Source: Cladorhizidae sp. MBARI D1340-BT2 (taxonomy: Eukaryota; Porifera; Demospongiae; Poecilosclerida; Cladorhizidae). From it: a DNA stretch of 64,000 bases. The DNA lies in assembly GCA_028752905.1 (NCBI GenBank), contig JAQNBH010000011.1, positions 25,011,333 through 25,075,332 on the forward strand, written 5' to 3'. This document shows, in pieces, positions 33,451 to 45,250 of the stretch. The notes under the pieces are model-generated. The model searched no databases. It was not told the origin of the DNA and was given only the letters and a program-made list of their open reading frames with translations. The number at the start of each line of letters is the position of its first letter. Positions within the stretch are counted from its first letter, which is position 1. The position numbers and the translations under genes were made by a program.

Positions 33451-34077
33451 GTAAGTATAATCTTACTAGTGCAACGGTATACCAAACCTATTGTGCATAT
33501 TTTGATAAAAGCACCAAAATTGGTACACATGTACCTAATGATCATTTTTGGATATGGAGTCGCTTACAATTGTACCCATGCTGGCCATAGCAACAGTTTA
33601 TAAAATGGCCACCATGCCGCTATTGTGCATTTTTTTTTTAAACACCAAAATTGGTACACATGTAGATTAATATACCCTGTGAATATTTTTCGATGTGAAG
33701 GTGATCGCAATAGTACCCACACCGGCCATGATAGCTGTTTTCCAAATTGGCCGCCATGCAAGCTCTAACAATGTGGTCTCAAATCACGTGGTCTCACGTG
33801 GTCTCAAATCACTATTACACATTTCAGTGCTTCCAATGTTGCCACATTTGAAGTTCATGCCAGCAATTTTGTACAAAATGGCTAACATTTGCACCCTGCC
33901 ATTTTAAAAATGGCCTAATAAGGCTATATTAAAACTTTATCAAAAACGAATACTGCAAACAATTAGTTTAAGGCAATTACTCAAAATGAGGCAATACTCA
34001 AAATTAAAAAAATTGATTACTTTGATATCAGAATATATAGTGCAAAGGTGCGATAAATCACTTGTGTGGTAAAATAT

Positions 34078-36531
34078 TCAGTTTGTTGGACATTCTCCTT
34101 CACACTTGAAGAGAGCAGTGCATTGGAGTCCAGCCTTTTTGCACTTGCAGTGGGTATGACACCCCTTCTTGCAGCCGAATGAGATAAACTCATTGAGCTT
34201 CTTGAAGTGTGGTCCAATGTGGTTCGTATAATTCACCATCTGTCTTGATCCAACCCCAACTACTTGTAGAAGGAAGCACAGGGTCTGGAGAAAGTGCTTG
34301 CCCCCAGACATGACCACCTTGGAAGGCAGCTCGCTTGACATGCTGCTCCAGAGCAGCGTGTGTTGGAGGAATTCTCTCTACAAAGGAGGTCTTTGCAAAG
34401 AGCTTCTTCCTGGCCTTATTTACATCAGTGCAATTGCTTGTTCGGTCATAGATAAGTATGATAAACCACTCAATGACATGCATACTTTGTTCTGGGATCT
34501 CAGTAGGCGCATGTGCCAGTTTCAGCAGTGCATTAGTAAGCTCTGGGAATGAATTCCATGTAGCCCATGCAGTTTTCTTGCCATGTCCTACAAATGCTGA
34601 TACACTATCACAACCAGTTTAGTGCATGAAACATAGGAAGGGCAGTGACTTCTCTGATCCAAGACAAGCTGCTATTTGGTGGGCTGTCAAGTATCGGAAA
34701 TTTTTTCTGTTGCAAACGCTAGCCATACTTCATCTTCGGCTGGTAGTGTTTCAGCTACCATCACAACCAACACCACAACATCAGTGTCAACAGTATGTAT
34801 TAGTATTAGGTGATGGCCATGTTGTGCAGCTTGTGCTACATGCAGCATCATACGACTGTCAGCCTCTTCATGACTGCATGGGTATATCCTATTATGCTGG
34901 CACACAAAGAACCTGATCCCCATCTTTGACAACCAGTTCCTTTTTATCCAGTTTGATTGACTCAACAATTGCCTTTAGAAAACTGAAGAGTTCTTTCTTG
35001 TGGAGGTCTACATGCAATTTTTTTGCCAGTTTCCTGGTATGGGTGCAGAATCAACAACATGTCGGCGTACCCCTTTTCCACATTTTGCCCTGGCTGTTGC
35101 TTTGAGAGTGTCGACTATATAGCTGTCCCGCACTAGATCTAGACATGATACATGTTGAAGATGTCCTGAGATGTAAGGGAGGAAGACCTGATGAGTATAT
35201 TCCTCAAATGTCTCTGCAGCTCCTGGCTTCAGCATCTGAACGATAGTAGCTCAATCAATAACTACATTGGTGACTTTGAGAGCTTCAGACTGTGTTTCAG
35301 AAAGACCCTCCAGACACACTAGCATATAACTCTTAGATGAAGTCTCCCTGCAGCAGAGAGTGATTGGGGTCATGCCTGATTCTCATGTCTGAAAAATTCC
35401 TCCATATTTCAATCACATGTCTGACAGCCGATATATAACTGTGAGAAGAGTTCAACATCACACTTCAGGGAGTTCAGCAGTTGCTTTCCTTTGGATGCTT
35501 TGGATGCCTGGGTGCCAAACAATGGTAGCTTGTTGCAATTGATTGTATCATATATTGACTTGGTCTTGTCTATTAGATATTCCTTTGTGAATCTGTGAAA
35601 ACTGATCCTGACCAATACACTTGGCACAACAGACTGTCTTCACTACAGCAGGGTCTGCAAGTTCTTTGGTATCAAGAACAAGCAAGTCCTGGCTCTCCTC
35701 TTCGAATGGCTTTCCCAACTCTTCAATGACGGTCACCAGAGAGCAAATATCTATTGCAAAAGATGTCTGAAGACTTGTTGTTTGGTCATGGTGATATGTG
35801 TATACTCTTAATTCCGGAAAGTCAGAATTTTCAAATTCCCCAATTACTCTGGCTCAGCAATCATCCACCGCCGCAGGGCACTTGGATTGTCGGTGAGGCC
35901 AACTGCACCACCATCACCCTTGACACAGGTATTATTTTGTTCATGTGCTTGGTCAATGGGGATGGCCGAGAAAACTCGCTTGGTCTTTTGCACTGTGAAG
36001 TGGCCAGTGTTGAACTATTGGAAAATAACTGGGTTTGTCTTCGGAAGTTCAGCCATATCTCTCAGATGCACATATCCAGCGGGCATAGTTTGTATGATCT
36101 AGTGCACAGAACCACCGAACAAGTTCTGTTAAGGCATCTAATACATGAAGCAGGGAACAAGTTCCGATAAGGCATCTAATACATAAAGCAGGGAACAACT
36201 GGCTGTTAAGGCATCTAATACATGAAGCAGGGAACAAGTTCTGTTAAGGCATCTGATACATGGCAAAGTTTGCTTCTCACAAGGACCGCACATAAGTGAG
36301 AATGCAAACCTCTAGTTCCATTGTTGTTGCCCAGTAATGAAATTGAAGGCAATTCTGTTTTCTCTGATCACACCAGGCCTCAAACTCCACAGAGGTTTGA
36401 TCATCTTTTGAACAGGTAAGACTACAAATGCCATAGGCACAATGTTGCAGAATATATAAGGCAGCAGCCGTCATTTGGTGGGCCTTTCTTGTGCGCAAAA
36501 CATGTGATGCTTTGTGTAGAGAATCAGTCAT
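34078..36531 (-). pseudogene. XPG-nuclease-like protein of the Academ-like element
   Basis: ATG at 36531: MTDSLHKASHVLRTRKAHQM, then ALTELVRWFCALDHTNYARW (about 36125-36070) and GHFTVQKTKRVFSAIPIDQ (about 35990-35930), NPSALRRWM. A later half has PCSHEEADSRMMLHVAQAA, LIHTVDTDVVVLVV (about 34880-34760), EWFIILIYDRTS (about 34470) and a Cys-rich end, CKKGCHTHCKCKKAGLQC..CEGEC, to the stop at 34078. The HEEAD...DTD blocks resemble an XPG/PIN-type nuclease. Several stops and shifts interrupt it. Same family as 29.5-31 kb. Confidence 0.6.
36122..36262. repeat. 38-bp minisatellite within the transposon ORF
   Basis: About 3.7 tandem copies of a 38-bp unit containing 'taaggcatctaatacatgaa', falling in the minus-strand coding segment just before ALTELVRWF. 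The family normally has a single copy here, so it is a local expansion. Confidence 0.85.
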
Positions 36532-36778
36532 TTATACTGTTGCAATTTCAGTTTATTGTTTGATTTTCTTGTTTATTTGTTTCGTTGTATATACTATTCA
36601 GGCTAAACAAGTGATTGCATTTTGTAAACTGTTGCTATGGCCAGCGTGGGTACAATTGTGAGCATTTGCATATCCAAAAATGTTCATTCGGTATTAATCT
36701 ACATGTGTACCAATTTTGGTGCTTTTACTAAAAAAAATGCACAATAGGTTTGGTAAGTTGGACTATGCCGCTGCACTA

Positions 36779-38136
36779 TACTTAGAATGTTTTTCATTTG
36801 TGATTCATGCTAGTGTTTCGAGAACTAGGTATAATTCTATATACACGGCACTGTGCGATCAAGTTGTGTAAGTATGTATATGAGAAAATTATAATAATTA
36901 TTATGGTACATCGTAAAATTTCTGTAGCTTTTATCTTATTTAATATCATTGATGAAATTACTTTACAAATTTAAAAAAGCCATGCTTTAAAATTATGCTT
37001 CTTTCTACCATAATTTCCTCCAGTAGGAATGTGACTGGCTTAACGTAAACTTTCGTTAGCTTTTATCTTATTTAATATTATCATGAAATTATTATACAAA
37101 TTAAAAAATATTAACCATGCTTTAAAATTATGCTTCTTTCTATCATACTTAACTACAGTGGAATGTGGCTGGCTTTACATTATAACATGAATGCAACATA
37201 TATAGCTAAGTTTAAACTGATGTTTTGAAATACTGTGCAAGTTAGATTGGATTAGAGTCACAGCATTCTTTCAACTTTTATCGATCACTGTTCGTTTGAA
37301 TGCCAAGCGCAAACTGGAAGACTGGATACATAATGAACTTGATAAAACCGTCATGTATGAACTTGACCTAATTGACATTCTGAGATCTTCAAGACTATAA
37401 AAAATTTCCACAAATTGTTGTTTATAACATATAGTGAAACTGTTATCATCTTTTAGCTCTATATCTCTTTTGAAAACTGATTTGCTTATTATTTTTGTTG
37501 CTGTTGTGTATAAATTATTTACATAGAATATCACAGAAAAACTGATATTTATTCATCTGTGACCAATAGCTAAATAGGGTATTGTTTTTGATGCAAGAAA
37601 TTAAGGTCAGACTAATTTTATTAATGTCATTTTGTTGTCTGTTAAATCTAGATGTGTCTGAAGAAGTACTTCATTCTGCTGTCCGAAGGGACGTCTCTGG
37701 TATCGAATTTAACTAGCTAAATAAGAGACTACTTATTTTATGCTGAATCTTTATGATGCATTATTGTGATATTATTTATTTCTATTGTGTTTTGACATAA
37801 AGATAAAAAAACATTGTAGCTACCAGAAATTCCCTCTCTTTTCGGGGAAGCTCACATGGTATTGGAATACAAGGATTTCACAAACCGATTGAGTTTATTA
37901 TGGCTATAATCTGTTTAGAATACGACAATCCTATTTGGTGTCCCATGCATAAATCTTTCATTTACAATGTATTAAGTTTTACTGAAGTATTTAGCTAATT
38001 TTCAAATTTTTTGGCTTGATACTGTTCCATGAATATATATGCATTTGATAAAAGACATATCTGGTCTAGTTTCTTGTTGTCAAACATTATGGTTTAATTA
38101 AAGGTCGAGTACCGTGTTCATCCTGCTCTTCACAAG
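36779..38136 (+). other. SRCR-unit intron with repeated blocks
   Basis: Resumes SRCR intron sequence (ttttcatttgtgattcatg) after the transposon. Two block-C-like segments follow at about 37,025 and 37,158 (tag/tgGAATGTG.CTGGCTT). Sequence at 37,630-37,740 recurs at 42.22 and 49.02 kb. No intact exon is seen. Confidence 0.45.
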
Positions 38137-38449
38137 GAGCTATGTGACTGCAAGGAAGCACAACTACTAGTGGATGTCTGGAAGTCTGCAATTGCAATAT
38201 CTTTGGAATAGTGTGTGATGATGAATAGGGAGCTGCTGAAGCACAAGTTGCATGCAGACAACTAGGTTATTCTGTTTTTGGAGCTACTACACTTTCTGTA
38301 TTATGCTATTAGTGATGATATTGGACAGATATGGTTGGATGATGTCAATTGTAATGGGGATCAGATCAGTCTCTTTAACTGTACTGCTAACCACATTGGG
38401 GTCCACAATTGTTTTCACTTTGAAGATGTTTGAGTTAGCTATCAAGATA
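38137..38449 (+). pseudogene. SRCR exon A2
   Basis: Acceptor cacaag/GAGC. Readable blocks are LEVCNCNIFGIVCDDE, stop, GAAEAQVACRQLGYSVFGAT, then after a one-base shift YAISDDIGQIWLDDVNCNGD, QISLFNCTANHIGVHNC and HFEDV-stop-VSYQ. The last conserved Cys is Tyr and the donor is weakened (gata/GTAAAT). Confidence 0.78.
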
Positions 38450-38769
38450 GTAAATAATAAATAATTGAACTAGGATGTTTGTTATTTGCTTTACCAAACT
38501 ATTTGTCACAATGGTTTAGACTTTTTGCATAGTATAACAATAACATAATATAATGTCAATAAAGAGATCCAATCTTTGGATATAGCTTTGTTCATAACTG
38601 AACTAGGAAAAATAAAAGAAAACCCTTATTTTTGGTAACTTTGCTCATATTTTCATATTAGAGGTGGTGCTGGTATTCCAAAAGTAGCTGGCAAATGACC
38701 ATGGCTTGAACTGCATATAAAAAATTTAACTGTCAAATATATAATTTGAATTTTTTGGCATTTTCCCAG

Positions 38770-39060
38770 CCTGCAGAGAGGCACAGCCAGAAGTGGACAT
38801 GTAGATGTTTACTACAACAATGTGTGGGGCACAGTATGTGATAATGGTAAGGTGACTGCTGATGCACAAGTTGCATGCAGTCAGCTGGGATATTGTGCTA
38901 TTGGAGCTAATACAATTCCAGTCCTGATGATACTTGCCAGATATGGTTGGATAATTTCAATTGTGTTAGAGATGAGATCAATCTCTATAATGTAGTGCCA
39001 ACCCTATTGAAATGGACAATTGTTCGCACTTTGAAGATGTTGGAGTGAGCTGTCAAGCTG
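38770..39060 (+). pseudogene. SRCR exon B2
   Basis: Acceptor ttttcccag/CCTGC with a short 5' truncation; donor CTG/GTAAGT. It reads [25 protein letters not shown]-like TADAQVACSQLGYCAIGANT, then two frameshifts (near 38,920 and 38,990) in CQIWLDNFNCV. The final GVSCQ is intact. Confidence 0.75.
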
Positions 39061-39277
39061 GTAAGTAATAATGTTCATTAGTATAGTTTTTATGCATGAT
39101 TTATGATTATTGACTGTAGAGTTTTTCGAACCAGGTATTTATAAACAGCAGATAACATGGCACTCTGTTAACAAGTTGTGTAAACTCTTTATCACACAAA
39201 ATAATTCATTTGTAAATTCTACATGGGGGTATAAAATAAAAATAAATCTACAAATTCTTACCTCAAATTTTCTCCAG

Positions 39278-39400
39278 TCGGAGTGTGGTTGACTTAACAT
39301 TATAGGATGAATGGAACAAAGTCAAGTTTAAACTGTAGTTTAAACTTGACGAAATAGGGTGCAAGTTAGTTTGGATTATAGTCGTCTTGCCATTCTTCTA
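39278..39400 (+). other. SRCR-unit block C (possible exon)
   Basis: One of about seven copies of a ~100-bp block preceded by a pyrimidine-AG acceptor. The best-preserved copies (45.68, 47.08 and 48.11 kb) share an open frame reading VMLDYKMNGTKPSKNSWFEI then QCK. This copy is stop-ridden and carries a palindrome. The domain is not recognised. Confidence 0.4.
39321..39350. repeat. Perfect palindrome, 14-bp arms
   Basis: GTCAAGTTTAAACT and its exact complement AGTTTAAACTTGAC are separated by GT. Other block-C copies do not have the second arm, so the arm was created locally. Confidence 0.97.
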
Positions 39401-39771
39401 ACTTTTATATTCACAGATATACAAGATTTATTTAGTCCGACCACCTGCAGAACCATTTACAGATGTGTAACCTATAGTAGTATAACAAACTGGTCAACAC
39501 TTACTCTACTGCTAAAGCCTTCTATATCTCTAAAGCTAGACTGAAATCTTCTGCTAGAGTAGATATGCATAACTTACTAGCATCATGCTCTCAAACTAAC
39601 GTAAAAATAAACTAAATTAATTCCCATTCAACTGATGGAACTTCCTCAGTTATTCATGCATCCATAACAATAGGACAACAATATATCAAACATTTCTTTA
39701 AAGTTTGGTTACTTTAATTGAACTAGGTTCAATATGATGTACAATGTACTTGTGATACTTTTTCTTTTCGT

Positions 39772-39996
39772 GTGTCGTTAAACACTCCCTGCAAACTGGA
39801 AGATTGCATGCAAGAAGTGAATAAGCAAGTAAGCAAGTATTTTTTATTCAATGGAACTTGCAGCAACTGCTATTCTAAAGTCTATAAAAAAAAATCCATG
39901 AGATATATTAACATAAAGCAGGAAATGAAATCACCTACTTCTGACTCAATTTCTGGAGATAACTCAGGAGATCATGCACTGATGATGGTAGCTTAA
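39772..39996 (+). other. SRCR-unit block D (possible exon)
   Basis: An open frame reads TPCKLEDCMQEVNKQVSKYF, followed by FNGTCSNCYSKVYKKK. Related copies of this block (CKLEDCM.EV.KQ) occur at about 40,110, 41,205, 46,855 and 48,530, mostly decayed. It may be an exon of the SRCR protein or a conserved repeat. Not identified. Confidence 0.35.
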
Positions 39997-40179
39997 CAAT
40001 TTATCAGTATATCAATTATTTTGGAAGTATGATAACTTCAATAGAACTAGGTCAAATTTGAAGTAATCCACATTGTATTTCAATCACTCTTCAGTTGCAT
40101 CAGTTCTGTTGATCATGTCCTACAAATTTGAAGATAGCATTAAGAAAGTCAATAAGCAAGAAAACAAGAATTTCTCTTT

Positions 40180-41497
40180 CAGTGGACTTGCATAACCATT
40201 GTGTATGATTTCAACCAAATGTACCCTACTATATCCTCAAGACTATAAAAAAGTCTTCTTTTTTAACATAGGCAATTTGTTATCATGTGTTAGACATTTG
40301 ATTTTTTTTAAGCCAACGTATGTTGTAAAAGGATAATTCTGTTACATACATAAAGTATAGTTCTGTTACACTGTTTGTCTCCTTTCAGTTTGGCAAGATC
40401 AAGGACCTAAAGAGAGGGGAAAAAAGAACAGTCAAGAATTTGTGTGGACACTTTAATAAAGTTGTAAAACAAACCTCAACTTTAGAATCGTGTTTATTTT
40501 TTATTTTTGTGTGTTTTTTTCTCTTGGCTCGGTAATTTTTACATTTTCTCTCAAACTTTTAGTATCATGTGAAAGCTCTTTCTTCTGTTCAATAAAACGC
40601 GAACTTTGAAAAAGAACAAATGTATGGTCAAGATACAATGAATGGGTGTATATACCTCTTGAAAAAATGTGACCACTACATACAATCTCTCATAAAAATG
40701 TAATGCTACCTAGCTGGCCCATTCTCAAAGTTTTATTGGAGCCTACTGAACAACCACAGCCAATTTAGCTGTAAATTTGTCCTTCCCTAAAGGAGTTACA
40801 GCTGCCCCCAAAAATGGGGCTTACTACTGACTGTATACCTTACCTAACCCTACCTAACCCCAATATTTTTAAGTAAAGCACTAAGAGATCTTTTGGGCAT
40901 AAAATCACTTGGATAGGGATTAAGGTAGCCTTGAAGGTGGACAGTTTTTTAAATCCCCCTTAATTCAGGTCCTTGTTAATGACTTGCAAGCCTTGTGCTC
41001 TCCTAATATCCAAAATCTAGCAATAAATGAAATTACTCTCTCCTACTCAATTGATGGAGTTTCCTCAGGTAATCATGGACTAATTATGAAAGCCCAAGAA
41101 TACATCAGCAATATAAAAAATTTCTTTGAAGAATTGTGGAACTAGGTGAAATCTGATGTATTCCCTATTGTACTTAGACACTTTTTTTTGCATGTGTCCT
41201 GTCAAGCATGCCCTGCAAAGATTGCATGGAGGAAGTAAATGAATGCTAGGCCTTGTGTGGCGAGGAAATGTTCAACCAAAAAATCAATTTGAAATCACTA
41301 GCTGCCGGTCTAACACTACACACTGATCTGTGTAAATTATTGATGTCATCAGATTGAATTGTAAATAGCTAAGGGTACTATAATTACTTGCAGCTTTCAA
41401 GGAATACCAGCTCAAAAATTGAGTGTGGTGATCATTTCCATTTTAGTTCACATTTTAATTAAAGGAGGAACTTCGTGCTCACATTGCTCAACACAAG
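40180..41497. other. AT-rich intron sequence
   Basis: Long AT-rich stretch between block D copies and exon A3. It holds a short CCTAACCC-like repeat near 40,845 and another decayed unit (41,030-41,250). No gene recognised. Confidence 0.4.
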
Positions 41498-41816
41498 GAG
41501 CCATCAGAGTGCAAGGAGGCACAGCTCCTAGGGGACATGTGGAAGTCTGCAACAACAATCTCTGGTGGTACAGTGTGCGATGATGAATGGGGAGCTGCTG
41601 AAACACAAGCTGCATGCAGAGAGTTGGGATATTCTGCTATTGGAGCTATAACTCTTACTCTATTAGATGTTGTTGATGGTATGGGGAGGTTATTGTTGGA
41701 TGATGTCGATTGTGTTGTGGTCGGGGATGAGATGAGTCTGTTTCACTGTAGTGCCAATCCAATGTGAGTCCATAATTGTGTACACTATGAAGATGTTGGA
41801 ATGAGCTGTCAAACTA
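41498..41816 (+). pseudogene. SRCR exon A3
   Basis: One of the best-preserved type-A exons: GAIRVQGGTAPRGHVEVCNN, then one extra G in the W-G-T segment, CDDEWGAAETQAACRELGYS, AIGAITLTLLDVVDGMG, LLDDVDCVVVGDEMSLFHCS, one TGA, HNCVHYEDVGMSCQTS and donor GTAAGC. A single frameshift and a single stop separate it from an intact domain. No type-B partner follows it directly; the next SRCR exon is again type A. Confidence 0.8.
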
Positions 41817-42689
41817 GTAAGCAATAATAATCAAAATAGAATGCTTTATATTTGCTTTAACAAAATATGCAACAATAGTTGTCACCAATGCTATAGAGTA
41901 CTTTTTTCTTAGCTATAGCAATAATTATGTATGAATTAAACTGTTCAAAATCCACAAAAAGTCTATGATATGCTCATTTTTAACATAAGGCAATGTGTAT
42001 AAATTGAAATGGTGCATTAGATACATCTTTTTGTACTTAGTTGTTTATAAAAAAAAATTTGGTATGTAGAGTACCAGTCAATATTTCCACTATCATCTGT
42101 ACATCTCGGTTGAAAACAATCTAATTTGTCTTAAACCCATTGATAAATAGAAGGTTGTTTTATTGTATCAATGACGGAAGAAATAAAGGTTAGGCATATT
42201 TTGAATAATATTATTTGCTGTCAGGTAAACCTAGATGTGTACGAAGCATTCTTCATTGTGCAGTCTAAAGAGGTTCCTATTCATTTAGAAAGATAAGTTG
42301 TACGATTTCTGTCATGGTAGCTGTTGAAATCTGAATAAGTTGTAGGTTTACATTTCTGAAGTCCATACATCCTGATATAAACATGAGCTTCTAACAGGCG
42401 ATGAAAGGAAGAGTTCCTACAGCTATCTCTCTGAGCCTTGTTCCAAAACAAAATAGTAATTAAAATAAAGCACGTTCAAATTTGGAACATAGAAATTTGT
42501 GAATTGTACTGCACAATTGGAATCATGCATAAAAGAAGCTTTTAAACTTGTTTTCAACAGTTTGCTTAACATAAGTGCATGAATATGCATTTGTTAAAAT
42601 ATGTAGCAGGTCTAGTTTCTTGCTGTGAAATATATGATATTGATATTTTAATTAAGGAGGAACATTGTGTTCATCGTGTTTATCACAAG
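41817..42689 (+). other. Intron between SRCR units
   Basis: Shares blocks with 32.2-32.5 kb, 37.6 kb and 49.0-49.3 kb (for example 'ctaacaggcgatgaaa' at 42,394 and 49,201). No exon identified. Confidence 0.5.
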
Positions 42690-42971
42690 GCGCCATTAGA
42701 CTGCAAGGAGGCTCAGCTACTAGGGGATGTGTGGAAGTCTGCAACAATAATCTCTGGGGTACAGTGTGCAATCCTGCATGGGAAGATGCTGAAACACAAG
42801 TTGCATGCAGACAACTAGGATATTCTGCTATTGGAGCTACAACACTTATTACATTTGCTGTTGCTGATGGTACTGGGAGGATATGGTTGGACGATGTCAA
42901 TTTTGTTGGGGATGAGATGAGTGCTAGTCCAATTGGGGTCCATAATTGTGCAAACTGTGAAGATGTTGGAG
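42690..42971 (+). pseudogene. SRCR exon A4
   Basis: Acceptor atcacaag/GCGCC. The frame is fully open through the exon: GAIRLQGGSATRGCVEVCNN, LWGTVCNPAWEDAETQVACR, QLGYSAIGATTL, DGTGRIWLDDVNFVGDEM, then a short internal deletion and IGVHNCANCEDVG at a GTGAGT donor. It is the only open SRCR exon here. However, the DDVNC Cys is Phe and the LFSC Cys is deleted, so its disulfide pattern would be abnormal. Confidence 0.75.
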
Positions 42972-43522
42972 TGAGTATTAATCATAATAGGATGTTTGAC
43001 ATTTGCTTTACCAAAATGTGCAACAATAGTTGTCACCAATGCTCTAGAGTACTTTTGCCATAGCCATAGCAATAATGTATAATATTAATTATGTTCAATT
43101 TCTTCACGATTTTGCTACGTAATCTTTTGCAGCTTGCTATTTGCATATGTGAACTAGAGGAAAAGAGGAATTAACAACAACAATAAATGATATCTCACAT
43201 ATATATATATATTATATTGTCATTTGTATACCCGCTATACTGGTACATTCCAAACATTAATTGCTGTCAAATGGCCATATTGGCACTGTATATACTATGC
43301 TCTTTTTTGGAATTTTTTCCCTTATTGATAACATTTTCACCATGATAAACTTTTCTCTTCAAGAAAATTCAGACTGCAAGGAGGCACAGGTAGAAATGGA
43401 CGTGTGGAGGTTTACTACAACAAAATCTGAGGTACAGTGTGTAATCATTCATGGGGGGCTGCAGATGCACAAGTTGCATGCAAAAGATCTAGAATATTGT
43501 GCTATTTGAGCTTACTCTAATG

Positions 43523-45250
43523 CAGAGTTGCCAACCGTCCCGGAATGGCCGGGACAGTCCCGGAATTTTGAGCCTTGTCCCTGTGGTGTCCTTGTCCCGG
43601 AAATGTCCCAGAATTTACTGCTACATGCACCTTGCGCTTCCACTCGCTTAGATGGCCACTGTAGTTTCAAGCTTGTTTAGTTTAGTCATAAAGCAACAAA
43701 AACAGGACACTTTTTAGCAGAGAAAAACCAGATAAACAATTACGGCTCCAGCGACAACCTTTGACCTTGTTTCAATTGGAGGTGCGGCACTCACGTGAAA
43801 CTTCTCAGCACGTTGTGCAATCTCAGCAAAATGCAAGAAGCAGAGGAGAAAATGCCATTTTGACAATAAATGGATCAAAAAATTTCAGGGGATAGGCAAG
43901 AGTAATATATAATGAAATTGATTGACAAAGTAAGTAAGCATGGAATACAGCAAATACAGGGTAAATAATAACATCATGGGTACAGTGTGCTGCTTGTGTT
44001 CAATGCAATAGTAATGTCAGTAGTCTTGCCATCATTTTGTCACTTGTATGCCCGATGCACCCTGTGTGCAATCGACTTTGGTGTTACTCATGGTGGCCGT
44101 TAATGATGTCACATCTCACCTCAAGAGCAAGAAACATAAGGATATGTCAAAGGCTGTGCTGCTATCAACTATTCCAATCACCTCTCTCTTCCAATATCAG
44201 AGAAGTGATCAAGTAATCGAAGCAAAGGTCAGGTGGGCTACATTTGTTGCTAAGCACAACATATCCTTTCTGTCTAGTAACCATGCCACCAAGCTTTTCA
44301 GCAAGATGTTCCCAGACTCTGAAATTGCAAAGAAATTATCCACCGCCATAGTGAAGAAAGCTCTTGCTCCTTACTTCACACAGAGAGTTATGGTGTCAAT
44401 GTCAAGTGGTCCATTCTCTTTGATGATTGATGAATTCCATGACAAGAGGGATAAGTCTTGCATAATTCTTTTGAGGCTTCTTGATCCACAGGTAGGTGAA
44501 GTACGGACGAGATTCTTGGATATGCCTGTTGTGAAAATTGACCGCCAACTTGTTTCAAGCCTTGAAGGAGTCACTGACTAAGAATGGGCTCAGCTTTGAC
44601 AATGCAGTGTCTTTCATGTCTGATACCACCAATGTTATGAAAGGAGTGAGGTCAGGTGTGATTAAGGATGAGATCCCAACTTTGTATGATGTTGGTTGCA
44701 TCTGCCATTTGACTGATTTAACGTTAAGTCAAAGCTGGTTTGAAGGTACTCCCAGTGAACATTGACCAGCTCTTCATCGACTTATTCTACTACTTCCATA
44801 GCAGCAAGAGAGCAGCAATTTGTCATCCTATGGTGTTCACTTTTCACTGAGCCAGGGGTGATTTTTAAGCATTGCCCCACACGATGGCTCAGCTTGCTGA
44901 TGTGTGTGAATCATTACCTCAGGCAGTATGATGGTTTGAAGTCATTCTTCTTGTCTTGGAAGCTAAGGTCTGTAGCATTCTTTCAAGGCTTGAGAATCCT
45001 CTGACGAAACCTCTGTTGTTCTTTTATCTTGCCCCTTTTATCTTGCCCTCAATGGATCAATTCAACCGCCTCTTCCAGAAATCTACAGAGAACACTACCT
45101 CACAGCTGTATGATGACGGTTAGTTAGGTTGAAAAATCGCGTATTTAATTAATGGGGAAAGGCGCACGCTAATTAGGGGGCGTGGTCGACAATTCGCGCC
45201 GTATATAAAATTAATGTCCCGGAATTAACTTATGGAAATTGGCAAGTATG
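43523..45250 (+). mobile_element. hAT-like transposon inside SRCR exon B4
   Basis: 1728 bp, beginning CAGAGTTGCCAACCGTCCCGG and ending GGCAAGTATG (8 of 10 bases complementary to the start). Flanks share CTAATG (43517-43522, 45251-45256), a likely remnant of an 8-bp TSD. It contains a hAT-like transposase fragment. Confidence 0.75.
44048..45125 (+). pseudogene. hAT-like transposase fragment
   Basis: An N-terminal zinc-finger remnant, NDVTSHLKSKKHKDMSKA (about 44105), is followed by VRWATFVAKHNISFLSSNHA, FSLMIDEFHDKRDKSCIILL (putative catalytic Asp, about 44425), then after a one-base shift FDNAVSFMSDTTNVMKGVRS, VGCICHLTDLTL and WLSLLMCVNHYL. The C-terminal dimerisation domain is missing. Three or more shifts; inactive. 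Confidence 0.65.

Larger units (their letters stand above)
33467..36778 (-). mobile_element. Academ-like DNA transposon in SRCR intron, TSD TAC
   Basis: 3312 bp with long terminal inverted repeats beginning TAGTGCA(A/G)CGG. Inverted homology is readable for about 140-160 bp (33467-33605 against 36620-36778), including 'aaagcaccaaaattggtaca'. It is flanked by TAC at 33464-33466 and 36779-36781; Academ elements are described with 3-4 bp TSDs. It carries a minus-strand XPG-nuclease-like protein. Additional TIR-like subterminal copies lie at about 33610-33760. Homologous SRCR introns at 39.06 and 47.87 kb lack the insert, confirming it as an insertion. Confidence 0.72.

Noticed and set aside
37660..37703. 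Hammerhead-like CTGAAGAAG...CCGAAGGG motif
   Set aside because: The stem pairing is poor and the segment recurs as an SRCR intron or exon block (42.23 and 49.04 kb), not near Penelope sequence.
40840..40862. Telomere-like CCTAACCC repeat
   Set aside because: Only two imperfect units, most likely chance.
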